From contig CAVVNT010000013.1 in the NCBI GenBank assembly GCA_963749675.1, forward strand, positions 99,928 to 163,927: a stretch of DNA of 64,000 nt, read 5' to 3'. Position numbers and translations under genes: made by a program. The notes under the pieces are model-generated. The model worked only from the letters and a program-made list of their open reading frames with translations. It was not told where the DNA came from and did no database searches. This document shows, one piece after another, positions 27,345 through 35,928 of the stretch (position 1 is the stretch's first letter; the number at the start of each line of letters is the position of its first letter). Origin of the DNA: Roseitranquillus sp963749675. Lineage in GTDB: Bacteria > Pseudomonadota > Alphaproteobacteria > Rhodobacterales > Rhodobacteraceae.

Positions 27345-28229
27345 TTACATCCTGCCTTTCCAAGGCACGACGCGCCGTTCGACGAACCGCATCAGCAGGT
27401 CGAAGGCGTAGGCGATCGCCGCGATGACGAAGATGCCCATGATGACGGTCGAGGTCTGCAGGAACTGGCTGGCCGACAGCACCATGTAGCCAAGCCCCTT
27501 GGTCGCCGCGACCATCTCGGCGGCGACAAGGGTGGTCCATCCGAAGCCGATCCCGATCCGCATCGCGGTGAGAATCTCGGGCAGCGCTGACGGAAGGATG
27601 ACGTGGCGCATGACCTGCCAGCGCGACGCGCCGAAGGAGTACGCGGCGTGGATCTGCTCGATCGCCGCCGATCGTACCCCGGCGCGCGCGCCGAGGGTGA
27701 CGGGCGCGAAGACCGACAGGAAGATCAGCAGGACCTTCGACGTCTCGCCGATGCCGAACCAGATGATCATCAGCGGCAGGTAGGCGAGCGGCGGGATCGG
27801 GCGGTAGAACTCGATGACCGGGTCGAAGATGCCGCGGAAAAGCGGGCTCATCCCCATCGCGAGACCCAGGGGAATACCCGCCAGGCAGGCAAGGAGGAAG
27901 GCGCCGAAGACGCGCGCCGTCGACACTGCGATGTGCTCGAGAAGCGATGTGTTGGTGAAGCCATTCTGCCAGACGTCCACGAACTTGGCGACGATCGCGC
28001 CCGGCGATGGCACGAAGAGCGGCTTGACCCAGCCCGCGGCCGTGACGAGCCACCACATGAACAGGAGCGCCACGATGGAGGCGACAGAGAGCCAGAGGGA
28101 CTCCCCCTGCCCCGGCACGCCGTACGTCTGGCCTGGCTTCGTTGCACCGCTCCGGCTGAGCCGCGCCAGAGGCCCCGTCCGGCGGGGCCGCCTGCGGCCC
28201 TCCATCGCCTGATCCGTCGGAACCGTCAT
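27345..28229 (-). CDS. tauC: Taurine/sulfonate ABC transporter permease
   Basis: Membrane subunit of a TauC/SsuC-type importer, 294 residues with about six spans. The cytoplasmic loop contacting the ATPase reads IHAAYSFGASRWQVMRHVIL (EAA motif), followed by PSALPEILTAMRIGIGFGWT. It overlaps the ATPase gene by four bases. About 40 residues of basic, proline-rich sequence precede the first span, so the true start could be an internal one. Last gene of the tau cluster. Confidence 0.9.
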   Translation of the reverse strand: MTVPTDQAMEGRRRPRRTGPLARLSRSGATKPGQTYGVPGQGESLWLSVASIVALLFMWWLVTAAGWVKPLFVPSPGAIVAKFVDVWQNGFTNTSLLEHIAVSTARVFGAFLLACLAGIPLGLAMGMSPLFRGIFDPVIEFYRPIPPLAYLPLMIIWFGIGETSKVLLIFLSVFAPVTLGARAGVRSAAIEQIHAAYSFGASRWQVMRHVILPSALPEILTAMRIGIGFGWTTLVAAEMVAATKGLGYMVLSASQFLQTSTVIMGIFVIAAIAYAFDLLMRFVERRVVPWKGRM

Positions 28230-29017
28230 GCCGCGGCCTCTTCCTCATCGGCGAAGATGATCTTCAGCACCTCCTCGCGCAATTCGATAAAGTCGCGGGA
28301 TGCCTTCACCTCCCGGGCCGCGGCACCATCGAGAAAGCGCCGGGAAAACGGCAGGTCGAAGCGGTGGGTGATGCGGCCCGGCCGCGGCGACATCACGATG
28401 AGCTTGGTGCCCATGAACAGCGCCTCCTCGACCGAATGCGTGATGAAGAAGATCGACTTGCGGGTGTCGTTCCAGATGCGAAGGATCAGTTCCTGCGCCT
28501 TCTCCCGCGTGAGAGCGTCGAGGGCGCCGAGCGGTTCGTCCATGAGCAGAAGCTTGGGGTCGCAGGTCAGGGCCCTCGCGATGCCAACCCGCTGCTGCAT
28601 CCCGCCCGACAGGCTGTAGACGGGCGACTTCTCGAAGCCGTCGAGGCCAAGCAGCCCAATGAACTGGCGCGCGGTCTCGTATCGGGCCCTTTCGCCAACG
28701 CCCTGAAGCTTGAGGCCGAACGCGACGTTGTCGATGACGTTGAGCCACGGCAGCAGCGCGTGCTTCTGGAAGACGACCGAGCGGTCGGCATCGGGTCCGG
28801 ACACGGTGTCGCCGTCCAGCAGGATCTCTCCCGACGTGGGCGAGAGAAACCCCGCGATCAGGTTGAGAAGGGTCGATTTCCCGCAGCCGGACGCCCCGAG
28901 CGCCACGACGAAGTCATCATCCGCGATCAGAAGATCGATCTCCTTCAGCGCCGCGACCGGCTGCCGCCCGTCGCTTGCGGGATAGACGACCGAAGCCTCC
29001 CTGATCTCAAGTCCCAT
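28226..29017 (-). CDS. tauB: Taurine/sulfonate ABC transporter ATP-binding protein
   Basis: Nucleotide-binding subunit of 263 residues. Walker A is GASGCGKSTLLNLIAG (about residue 42), the Q-loop region reads VFQKHALLPWLNV, the signature is YSLSGGMQQRVGIARAL and Walker B is LLLMDEPLGALD, with the H-loop in FFITHSVEEALF. The spacing and signature match TauB/SsuB. It overlaps the permease gene by four bases and begins 60 bases after tauA. Confidence 0.92.
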   Translation of the reverse strand: MGLEIREASVVYPASDGRQPVAALKEIDLLIADDDFVVALGASGCGKSTLLNLIAGFLSPTSGEILLDGDTVSGPDADRSVVFQKHALLPWLNVIDNVAFGLKLQGVGERARYETARQFIGLLGLDGFEKSPVYSLSGGMQQRVGIARALTCDPKLLLMDEPLGALDALTREKAQELILRIWNDTRKSIFFITHSVEEALFMGTKLIVMSPRPGRITHRFDLPFSRRFLDGAAAREVKASRDFIELREEVLKIIFADEEEAAA

Positions 29018-29077
29018 CTCGGCCTCCCTGACTGTCGATCCCCGCCCGGGGTCAGGCCGGGCGGGGACGCCGGCCGC

Positions 29078-30061
29078 CTACTCGGCGGCTGCGGCTGCGA
29101 TGTCGGTGTTGACGAACGGCCCGTAGTCGTCCCTCGCGGTGTCGATGCGGCCTGCCGCCTTGAGGAACTCCGCCGTCGCCTGCATCGTCGTCGGAGCGCT
29201 GCCGAGCCAGGCGTCGCCCGTCTGCTCGTCCAACGGGATGAAGGAGAACCCCTTCAGGATCTCGGGGACCTGCTCCGCCGCCGCACCGGTCTGCGACGCG
29301 ATGGTCTGGACGGGGTCGCTGTCCGCTGTCCATGACGACGGATCCTCCAGATACGCCACATTGGCCTCGTTCATGGTTCTCGCGAAGGACGTCATCGCAT
29401 CGGCGTTCTCGGCCGCGAATCCGCTGTTCACCACCCATCCGTCGAACGTCGGAAACCCCCACTCGGCGGTCTCGTCGGCGCCGACCAGCAGGGTGCCGGT
29501 CTGCAGGATCTGGCTCTGCACCGGCTGCCAGATGAAGGCGGCGTCGATCGCGTCCTGCTCCCACGCGGCGGCGATCTGGTCCGGCGGCATGTTGATGATG
29601 GTCAGGTCGCCCTCGTCAACGCCCGCATGCTGGAGCGCACCCATGAGCGAGAAGTGCGCGGTCGAGCCCACGGGCACCGCCACGCGCTTGCCGGCGAGGT
29701 CGGCCAGTTCCGCGATATCCGAACCGTCACGTACGATCAGGCTCTCGGCCTCACCGATGACCTGCGCCAGCATGAAGAGCTGGAGCTCCACACCCTGGCT
29801 CGCCGCGATCGCGAGCGGTGACGAGCCCAGTTCGGCGATCGCCACGTCCCCCGAGGCCATCGCGGCGATCACGTCCGACCCGGCGGCGAACTGGCGCCAT
29901 TCGATGTCCCAGCCCGTGGCCGCCTCGAACGCGCCCTCCGCGCGGGCCACCTGCATTGGCGTCGGATTTCCGAAATGCCCAATGGTCACGTTCTGTGCAA
30001 AGGCTGCGCCTGCCGCCGTCGCGGCGAAGCCGACGATCACGCCGAGTATTCTGGTCTCCAT
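29078..30061 (-). CDS. tauA: Taurine ABC transporter substrate-binding protein
   Basis: Periplasmic sulfonate-binding protein, 327 residues with a signal peptide ending near AAFAQ (about residue 23). The body matches TauA: NVTIGHFGNPTPMQVARAEG, WRQFAAGSDVIAAMASGDV, ELGSSPLAIAASQGVELQLF, then NMPPDQIAAAWEQDAIDAAF and GWVVNSGFAAEN. The pattern of a GS/SP loop with serine residues for the sulfonate is typical. First of tauABC, a purine-rich AGAGAGG directly precedes the ATG. No taurine-degrading enzyme (TauXY, Tpa, Xsc, TauD) is in the window. Confidence 0.9.
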   Translation of the reverse strand: METRILGVIVGFAATAAGAAFAQNVTIGHFGNPTPMQVARAEGAFEAATGWDIEWRQFAAGSDVIAAMASGDVAIAELGSSPLAIAASQGVELQLFMLAQVIGEAESLIVRDGSDIAELADLAGKRVAVPVGSTAHFSLMGALQHAGVDEGDLTIINMPPDQIAAAWEQDAIDAAFIWQPVQSQILQTGTLLVGADETAEWGFPTFDGWVVNSGFAAENADAMTSFARTMNEANVAYLEDPSSWTADSDPVQTIASQTGAAAEQVPEILKGFSFIPLDEQTGDAWLGSAPTTMQATAEFLKAAGRIDTARDDYGPFVNTDIAAAAAE

Positions 30062-30147
30062 CCTCTCTCTCCTCCATCAAATGCCGGTTGACGCCGGCTG
30101 ATTCCGTTCCGCCTTGCCGAGGCGCCGGTCGGCCCTCGCGGCCGGTG

Positions 30148-30555
30148 TCATCGCAGGATGAAGACCGAGCACGAGGCGCGCCGGGCAACACGCGACGCAG
30201 TCGAGCCCAAGAAGTAGTCCTGCGCCGTCGGATGATGTGACCCCACGATGATCAGATCGACGCCGTTGTCGCGCGCGAACTGGGCGATCTTGACCCCGGC
30301 CTTGCCGCGCGCGACTTCCGTCGCGATGTCTGCGGCGCCCTCCGCCGTCGCATCGAGCGTCGCCTTGATCCTGCTCGTCAGGTGGTTCTCGGGCTTGAGG
30401 TCGACGTATTCCGCCACGAAGCCGGGAACGTCCTCGAGGACGGTCAGCAGCGTGATACGTCCGCCCTCGTCGAGCAGCCGGCGCGCCATCGCGATCTTGC
30501 GGGAGACCAGCGCTTCGTGGTCGAGCGCGACCGGGATCAGGATGTGGTTGGGCAT
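30148..30555 (-). CDS. Universal stress protein, single UspA domain
   Basis: A 135-residue single-domain UspA protein opening NHILIPVALDHEALVSRK. The C-terminal nucleotide-binding region reads IVGSHHPTAQDYFLGSTASR, that is GSHxx9-GSxAS, which fits the ATP-binding Usp class. It lies 28 bases after the suyZ-like exporter gene and probably ends the hps-suy transcript. Small Usp proteins often accompany TRAP-transporter and sulfonate operons, where they may bind the transporter or sense energy state. Confidence 0.88.
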   Translation of the reverse strand: MPNHILIPVALDHEALVSRKIAMARRLLDEGGRITLLTVLEDVPGFVAEYVDLKPENHLTSRIKATLDATAEGAADIATEVARGKAGVKIAQFARDNGVDLIIVGSHHPTAQDYFLGSTASRVARRASCSVFILR

Positions 30556-30583
30556 GCTCTATCCTCCGTCCGTCAGGGATCGG

Positions 30584-31628
30584 TCAAACTTCGACAAACA
30601 GGATCCCCGCGGAAACGAGGAGCGCCAGGAACAGCGTCTCGGCGACGAGAAGCGCGGCGGCCTTGGGGCCGACCTTGAGCACCTCCTGCGGCATGGTCTT
30701 GAGCCCGACCGCCGAGATCGCGATCAGCAGCAGCCAACGCGAGACACTCGAGGCGCCCTCGGTCACAATCTCGGGGATGGCGCCGAAGGAGTTCAGCACC
30801 GCGAGCACGATGAAGCCCATGACGAAGGTCGGCACGATCGGCGGACGGGGTCCGTCGCTCTCCTCGGCATCGGCCATCATGCGGATGGCGAGGGCGCCGA
30901 TGACGACGACCGGCGCCAGCATCAGGACGCGCAGCAACTTGACCAGGGTCGCGGTGTCTCCCGCGTTTTCGGAGATCGAGTAGCCTGCGCCGACGACCTG
31001 GGCGACGTCGTGGATCGTGGCGCCGATAAAGATGCCCGAACTCGACCTCGCTCAGGCCGAGGCCCGAGACCACCAGCGGGTAGAGGATCATCGCGACGGT
31101 CGACAGCACGGTCACGCCGACGACCGTGAACACCAGCCGGTCGTCCGACTTTTCGTCCTTGGGCAGGATGGCCGCGATGGCCATTGCCGCCGACGCGCCG
31201 CAGATGGCGACTGCGCCTGACGAGAGGAACGCGAACCGGTAGCGATAGCCGAAGAGACGGGAGGCAGTGAGTCCGAACGCGATCGTGGCGACGACGCCGC
31301 CCACGACCAGCAGGATCATCGGCCAGCCAAGTTCGGCCAGCATGTCCGCGCTGATCCGCAGGCCGAGGAGCGCGACGCCCAGCCGGAGCAGGGTCCGCGA
31401 GGCGAAGGCGACGCCCGGCGCGCATCTCGGCTCGGCCGCGAGAAAGTTCAGCGAGATACCGAAGAGGAGGGCGAGCAGCATCGCGGGCGCCCCGTAATGC
31501 TCCGACACGAACTGGCTCGCCAGTGCGATGAGGAACGCGACGAGGACGCCGGGCACGTCGCCGCGGACGCGACCTAGGTCCACGAACCGTGCCGCGCCCG
31601 TTGCTGCCCCGGCCCCGCGATCAGACAT
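30584..31628 (-). CDS. suyZ: YeiH/COG2855-family sulfate/sulfite exporter (SuyZ-like), frame broken by a 1-base insertion
   Basis: Membrane protein of about 347 residues after correction, roughly ten spans, of the YeiH/UPF0324 family. Family stretches include GAPAMLLALLFGISLNFL, LLRLGVALLGLRIS, SGAVAICGASAAMAIAA and, after the break, IFIGATIHDVAQVVGAGYSI. The coding frame shifts at 31034-31037: removing one C after EVEFG gives EVEFGIFIGATIHDV. A COG2855 protein named SuyZ was proposed to export the sulfur anion released during sulfolactate degradation in Paracoccus pantotrophus, and position downstream of suyAB supports that role. Start taken at the ATG at 31628, overlapping the dehydrogenase gene by eight bases. 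Confidence 0.83.
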
Positions 31629-32631
31629 CGATGCGCGCCAGCTGTCGTGCCGCATCCAGATAGCTCATCGGCACGTCGATGCCGTTGAGCCGGCTGTTCT
31701 CGAGGAGGCTCGCACGGCGGGAGCCCGGCACGCGCGCTCCGTCGAGTCCCTCGATCATCCCCAGCAAGCCCCCAAGCCGGGCCCCGAACCCGGAAGGGTC
31801 GTGCGGTTTCAGGGCGAGGAGAAGCTGACCCGTGCCGGGCGGCGGGCCATCGGCATCGAAAAACGACGAGGCCCCGGAACTGAGGTTCGCGCCTGTGAAC
31901 ACCGCGCTCAGGATCTCGACCATCAGGGCGAGAGACGTGCCCTTCGCCTCGCCGATGGGCACCATCGACCCCGCCAATGCGGCCGCGGGATCGGTGGTCG
32001 TTTGCCCGTCGCGGTCGAGCGCCCAGCCCTCGGGGATCGGCTTTCCGCTCTTTCGGGCATGCATGACCTTGCCGCGTGCCACGCGCGAGAGGGACAGATC
32101 GACCACAACCGGGCTCTCCCCCGGGCGCGGCGCGGCGAAGGCGATCGGGTTCGTGCCGTAGACCGGTTGTCTGGCTCCCCAGGGCGCGATCGCCGCCGGG
32201 GCATTGGCCATCATGATGCCGACGAGACCCTGCTGCGCGATCTTCTCCACCTGGATCGACAGGGCTCCGCAATGGTGCGAGCGCGTGACGGCCGCGACCG
32301 CACTCCCATGGGCTTCGGCCAACTCCACCACCGCCGCGACCGCACTGTCGAGGGCCGGGTAGGCGAAGCCGAACCCCGCATCCACGAGGACAGAGGTCGG
32401 ATAGACCTGCCGGACGACCACCTCCGCATCGGCGCGTAGCTTGCCCGAACGGACCTGCGCGACATAATCGACGAGCCTCGAGAACCCGTGGCCGACCTGG
32501 CCTTCTGCCTCCGCCGCGACGAGGGCGCGGGCCACCGAGGCGGCCGCCGTTTCCGGCACACCCTCTGCAGAGAGCGCCCGCGCAATCAGCGCCTCCGCCT
32601 CGGGCATCGATATGTTTGCGACGTCGCTCAT
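31621..32631 (-). CDS. Malate/L-lactate dehydrogenase family protein, probable sulfolactate dehydrogenase (ComC-like)
   Basis: NAD(P)-dependent 2-hydroxyacid dehydrogenase of the Ldh_2 family, 336 residues. Typical blocks are HGFSRLVDYVAQVRSG (active-site His), TRSHHCGALSIQVEKIAQQG, VYGTNPIAFAAPRPGESP and GEAKGTSLALMVEILSAVF. In sulfonate pathways the homologue ComC interconverts (R)-sulfolactate and sulfopyruvate, letting one sulfolactate isomer be turned into the other. Position just after suyAB supports that. Start taken at the ATG at 32631 from family length; a GTG at 32673 is an in-frame alternative with no better ribosome site. Confidence 0.85.
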   Translation of the reverse strand: MSDVANISMPEAEALIARALSAEGVPETAAASVARALVAAEAEGQVGHGFSRLVDYVAQVRSGKLRADAEVVVRQVYPTSVLVDAGFGFAYPALDSAVAAVVELAEAHGSAVAAVTRSHHCGALSIQVEKIAQQGLVGIMMANAPAAIAPWGARQPVYGTNPIAFAAPRPGESPVVVDLSLSRVARGKVMHARKSGKPIPEGWALDRDGQTTTDPAAALAGSMVPIGEAKGTSLALMVEILSAVFTGANLSSGASSFFDADGPPPGTGQLLLALKPHDPSGFGARLGGLLGMIEGLDGARVPGSRRASLLENSRLNGIDVPMSYLDAARQLARIDV

Positions 32632-32677
32632 GTCCTGGGACCGGCGGGCGGGCCGGCGCGGTCCGCCCGACACTTCG

Positions 32678-33859
32678 TCACGCGCTGCGATACAGCTTGG
32701 TCATCGAGAACTCGCGATGACCCAAGGCCTCGGCCGCCGTGTTGCGACCGTTCGCGGTGCGGCAGATCATGTCGATCAGCGCATCGCCGGCGTCGTCGAT
32801 GGTCATCTCGCGACGAAGGATGCCCGAGACGTCGACGTCGACATGCTCGCTCATGGTCCTGACCGTGCGCGGGTTCGCGGTGATCTTGATGACCGGAACG
32901 ATCGGATTGCCGATCACATTGCCCTGGCCCGTCGGGAAGGTGTGGATCACGTATCCACCCGCGGCCATCAGCGTCACGCACTCGGCTGCGGCCGAGGAAC
33001 TGTCCATGAAGTAGAGACCGTTGCCCGAGACAGGCGCTTCCGCGGGGCCGAGGATGTCGATGAACTCCGAGGTCCGGCCGATCTTCTCGAGGTTGCCGAG
33101 CGCCTTTTCCTCGATGGTCGTCAGACCGCCCTCGATGTTGCCCTTGGTCGGCTGGCTGTCGCTGAGGTCATCGGTCTGGTGCGCGAAGATCACGTCGTCC
33201 TGGTAGGCCTTCCACATCTTGTACCAGCGCTCGCCCACCTCTTCGTTGGCCGCGCGCTTCTGGCAGATGTGCTCGGCGCCCGTGATCTCGGACGTCTCTC
33301 CGAAACAGCCGTAGATGCCTTCCGGCAGGAGCTTGTCGTACATGTTGCCGACCGTGGGGCACGAGCCGAGGCCGGTCGTGGTGTCGCTCTCGCCGCACTT
33401 GGTCGAGACCCAGAGATCGGAGATCGAGCATTCCTCGCGCTGCAGCTCGGTCGCCCAGTGGACGAACTCCTTGGCCTTGCGCGAGGCGTCCATGATGGTC
33501 CTGAGGTCGCCGTTCTGCTCGATCGAGAACCAGGCCACAGGCTTGCCGGTCTCGGCGATGCCGTCGGCCACGCGCTTGGTCCAGCCCGGCTCGATCCCGA
33601 TGACGACGCAGGCGGCGACGTTGGGGTTCGCGCCGGTGCCGATGATCGTGCGGAAGTGCACGTCGAGATCCTCGCCGAACTGCAGCCGCCCGTAGGCGTG
33701 CGGGATCGCCATCGTGCCCTTGATGTTGTTCGCCACCGCCTCGCACGCCGCGTTCGAGATGTCGTCGAGGGGCAGGATGACGACATGGTTGCGGACGCCC
33801 ACCCGGCCGTTTTCGCGGCGGTAGGCCTTGACGGTCATGTTGGAATACTTCGATGCCAT
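32678..33859 (-). CDS. suyB: (2R)-sulfolactate sulfo-lyase subunit beta
   Basis: Large subunit of SuyAB, which splits 3-sulfolactate into pyruvate and sulfite. The 393-residue protein belongs to the UxaA/altronate-dehydratase-like family: GRVGVRNHVVILPLDDISN, IGTGANPNVAACVVIGIEP, WVSTKCGESDTTTGLGSCP and GGYVIHTFPTGQGNVIGNP. Conserved cysteines (KCGES, GSCPTVG) fit the family's iron-dependent centre. It follows suyA by ten bases and has GGAG seven bases before its ATG. The gene neighbourhood (hpsN, suyA, exporter) supports the sulfolactate substrate over a plain hydroxy acid. Confidence 0.92.
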   Translation of the reverse strand: MASKYSNMTVKAYRRENGRVGVRNHVVILPLDDISNAACEAVANNIKGTMAIPHAYGRLQFGEDLDVHFRTIIGTGANPNVAACVVIGIEPGWTKRVADGIAETGKPVAWFSIEQNGDLRTIMDASRKAKEFVHWATELQREECSISDLWVSTKCGESDTTTGLGSCPTVGNMYDKLLPEGIYGCFGETSEITGAEHICQKRAANEEVGERWYKMWKAYQDDVIFAHQTDDLSDSQPTKGNIEGGLTTIEEKALGNLEKIGRTSEFIDILGPAEAPVSGNGLYFMDSSSAAAECVTLMAAGGYVIHTFPTGQGNVIGNPIVPVIKITANPRTVRTMSEHVDVDVSGILRREMTIDDAGDALIDMICRTANGRNTAAEALGHREFSMTKLYRSA

Positions 33860-33869
33860 CGTCGTTCTC

Positions 33870-34160
33870 CTACCAGCGCTTCGTCTTGAGATTGTGGGTG
33901 TGGACGTGGTCGCCCTTGGCGATGTCGGCGACGATCTTGCCGATGTCCTCGCCGTACTTGATCGCGGCGTCGCCCTTCTTGAGGTCCTTCAGCGCGACCT
34001 TGTGGCCGATGGGAACATCGGCATTCGACGTCAGTCGAAAGGTCGAGTTGTCGTGGGTCACGCAGCACAGCATGTCGGTGCCGGCGGTCAGGCCCTCGAC
34101 CACCACGACCCCGACGTTGTCGTCGGTCTCGTGCACGAGAAGCTGGGGAATTTCAGGCAT
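33870..34160 (-). CDS. suyA: (2R)-sulfolactate sulfo-lyase subunit alpha
   Basis: Small subunit of SuyAB, 96 residues with a SAF-type fold as in the N-terminal part of altronate dehydratases. It reads PQLLVHETDDNVGVVVVEGL, SNADVPIGHKVALKDLKKGD and ends DHVHTHNLKTKRW; the IGHKVALxDLKxGD and HVHTHNLKT blocks are the family hallmarks. The ATG at 34160 follows AGGAG. It precedes suyB by ten bases, so the two subunits are made together. Confidence 0.92.
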   Translation of the reverse strand: MPEIPQLLVHETDDNVGVVVVEGLTAGTDMLCCVTHDNSTFRLTSNADVPIGHKVALKDLKKGDAAIKYGEDIGKIVADIAKGDHVHTHNLKTKRW

Positions 34161-34171
34161 CTGGGGTCTCC

Positions 34172-35161
34172 TCACAAGTCTGTCTTGAGAATTATCTTGG
34201 GTGCCGCCACGCGCCCTTCTCGAATGTCCGCGAAGGCCCGCGCGCCGCGATCGAGGGGCCGGACCTCGGTCCAGTCCAGCCGCCCGAGGCGCCCGTCGAA
34301 CATGGCCGCAGCCGTGTCGCGAAAGTCCTGCGCGGTGTAGGTGTAGGTGCCGATGAACGTGATCTCCTGTAGCGTCATCCGCCGGATATCGAGGCCGCCC
34401 TGGGCCGAGCCGAGGCCGATATGCGCGATGACGCCGCCGGCACGCACGCGGGCCGAGGCGAGCGCGCGCGTCGCTTCGATCCCCACTCCGTCGACCACCA
34501 GGTCGAACGTCGCATCTGCGCCCAGCGTCTCCGGCGCGACGGCGACCTGCTCGCACGTCTCCGAGAGGTAGGCGCGGCGCACGGCGTTCGGTTCCGACAC
34601 CGTGATTTCGGCGTCGCCCCGAGCGGCGGCCGACAGTGCAGCGCCAAGGCCGATGGCCCCTCCACCGACGACGAGTATGCGGGACGCGTCGCCGTCCAGC
34701 GCAGCAAGCGCCAGCCGTACCGCGTGCCACCCGCAAGCGATGGGCTCGGTCAGCGCCGCCTGGTCGGACGTGACGTGGTCGGGAACCGGGACCAGGTTGC
34801 GTCTCGGCATTGCGAGCAGATCGGCGAAGCCGCCCTCGCGCGGCGGCATCGAAATGATCTGACGCCTGCTGCAGAGGTTGTCACGACCCGACAGGCAAGC
34901 GGCACAGGTCCCGCAGCTGACAAGGGGATTGACCGTGATGCGCCGGCCCGCCTCCGGTCCGGACGCGATGATCCCGGCGACCTCATGCCCGAGGATCAGC
35001 GGCGCCGGGCGGCGCTCGTCGTGACCGAGGAAGGCGTGCATGTCCGAGCCGCAGATCCCGACGCTCTCGACGCGGATCAGGCTCTCGCCCTCCCCTGGGT
35101 GCGGATCGGGCCGGTCGAGCACCTCGAGCATCTCTGGCCCGGTATAGACGAGCGCCTTCAT
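34172..35161 (-). CDS. Zinc-dependent alcohol dehydrogenase, probable dihydroxypropanesulfonate 2-dehydrogenase (HpsP position)
   Basis: Medium-chain dehydrogenase of 329 residues. The catalytic zinc site is at VGICGSDMHAF and LGHEVAG; the structural zinc cysteines are CGTCAACLSGRDNLC; the NAD-binding motif is VVGGGAIGLGAA near residue 165. In Ruegeria-type hps operons two DHPS 2-dehydrogenases (HpsO, HpsP) racemise DHPS before HpsN acts. Gene order here (hpsN, SDR, this gene, suyA) fits the second of them, which is inference from position. It overlaps the SDR gene by four bases. Confidence 0.82.
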   Translation of the reverse strand: MKALVYTGPEMLEVLDRPDPHPGEGESLIRVESVGICGSDMHAFLGHDERRPAPLILGHEVAGIIASGPEAGRRITVNPLVSCGTCAACLSGRDNLCSRRQIISMPPREGGFADLLAMPRRNLVPVPDHVTSDQAALTEPIACGWHAVRLALAALDGDASRILVVGGGAIGLGAALSAAARGDAEITVSEPNAVRRAYLSETCEQVAVAPETLGADATFDLVVDGVGIEATRALASARVRAGGVIAHIGLGSAQGGLDIRRMTLQEITFIGTYTYTAQDFRDTAAAMFDGRLGRLDWTEVRPLDRGARAFADIREGRVAAPKIILKTDL

Positions 35162-35928
35162 TTCGCGGTGTACCCCCCGTCGACCATCAGGACCTGGCCC
35201 GTCACGTAGCCAGACGCCTCCGAGCAGAGGAACATCAGCGGGCCGTCGATGTCATCGGGCTCGCCGTTGCGGCCGATGCAGGTCTGGGCGGCATTGCGCG
35301 CCGACCGCTCGGGGTCGGCGAAGACCGCCGCTGTGAGTTCGGTCCGAAAGAAGCCGGGGCCGATCGCGTTGACCATCACGCCGTGGCCCGACCAGGCCTC
35401 GGCCATCGCACGGGTGAGCTGCGCGACCCCGCCCTTGGAGGCGCCGTAGGGCGCGCTGTTCGGAAATGCCCGGTAGGATTGCAACGAGGCGAAGGTCACG
35501 ATGCGGCCCCACCCGTCCCGGCACATGGCCGGAGCGAACGCGCGGCTCAGGAAGAACGGCGCGGTCAGGTTGAGATCGATCGTCGCGTCCCACGACTCTC
35601 GGTCACTTCGCCGACCGGCTGGCGCGCGTTCAGCCCGGCGGCGTGGACGACGATCTGGGGCGGTCCGAACACCTCGGTCACCCGTCCGGCCAGATCGTCG
35701 AGCCGGTCGCGATCCGCCAGATCGCCCTCGATGCCGTGTGTCGTCGCCGGCGGACTCCGACGACCAGGCTTCCAGCTCAGCACCGCGCCGCGCGATCCCC
35801 ACCACCGAGGCGCCGGCATGGGCGAGGAGGGTAGCCGCGCGGCGCCCCAGCCCGGAGCTCGCGCCGGTGACGCAGGCGACGCGGCCCGTGACGTCGAACA
35901 GGTCCGAAATGGAGGCCGGATCACTCAT
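35158..35928 (-). CDS. Short-chain dehydrogenase, probable dihydroxypropanesulfonate 2-dehydrogenase (HpsO position); two compensating frameshifts
   Basis: SDR of about 256 residues with TGASSGLGRRAATLL (cofactor), the catalytic YGASKGG and the C-terminus GYVTGQVLMVDGGYTAK. Between about 35600 and 35745 the main frame gives arginine-rich noise, while the frame one base over gives normal SDR sequence: HGIEGDLADRDRLDDLAGRV, GPPQIVVHAAGLNARQPVGE. One extra base near 35740 and one missing base near 35597 restore it completely. As given, the NNAG-equivalent (HAAG) and cofactor loops would be lost although the reading frame stays open. It overlaps hpsN by eight bases. Confidence 0.8.
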   Translation of the reverse strand: MSDPASISDLFDVTGRVACVTGASSGLGRRAATLLAHAGASVVGIARRGAELEAWSSESAGDDTRHRGRSGGSRPARRSGRTGDRGVRTAPDRRPRRRAERAPAGRRSDRESWDATIDLNLTAPFFLSRAFAPAMCRDGWGRIVTFASLQSYRAFPNSAPYGASKGGVAQLTRAMAEAWSGHGVMVNAIGPGFFRTELTAAVFADPERSARNAAQTCIGRNGEPDDIDGPLMFLCSEASGYVTGQVLMVDGGYTAK

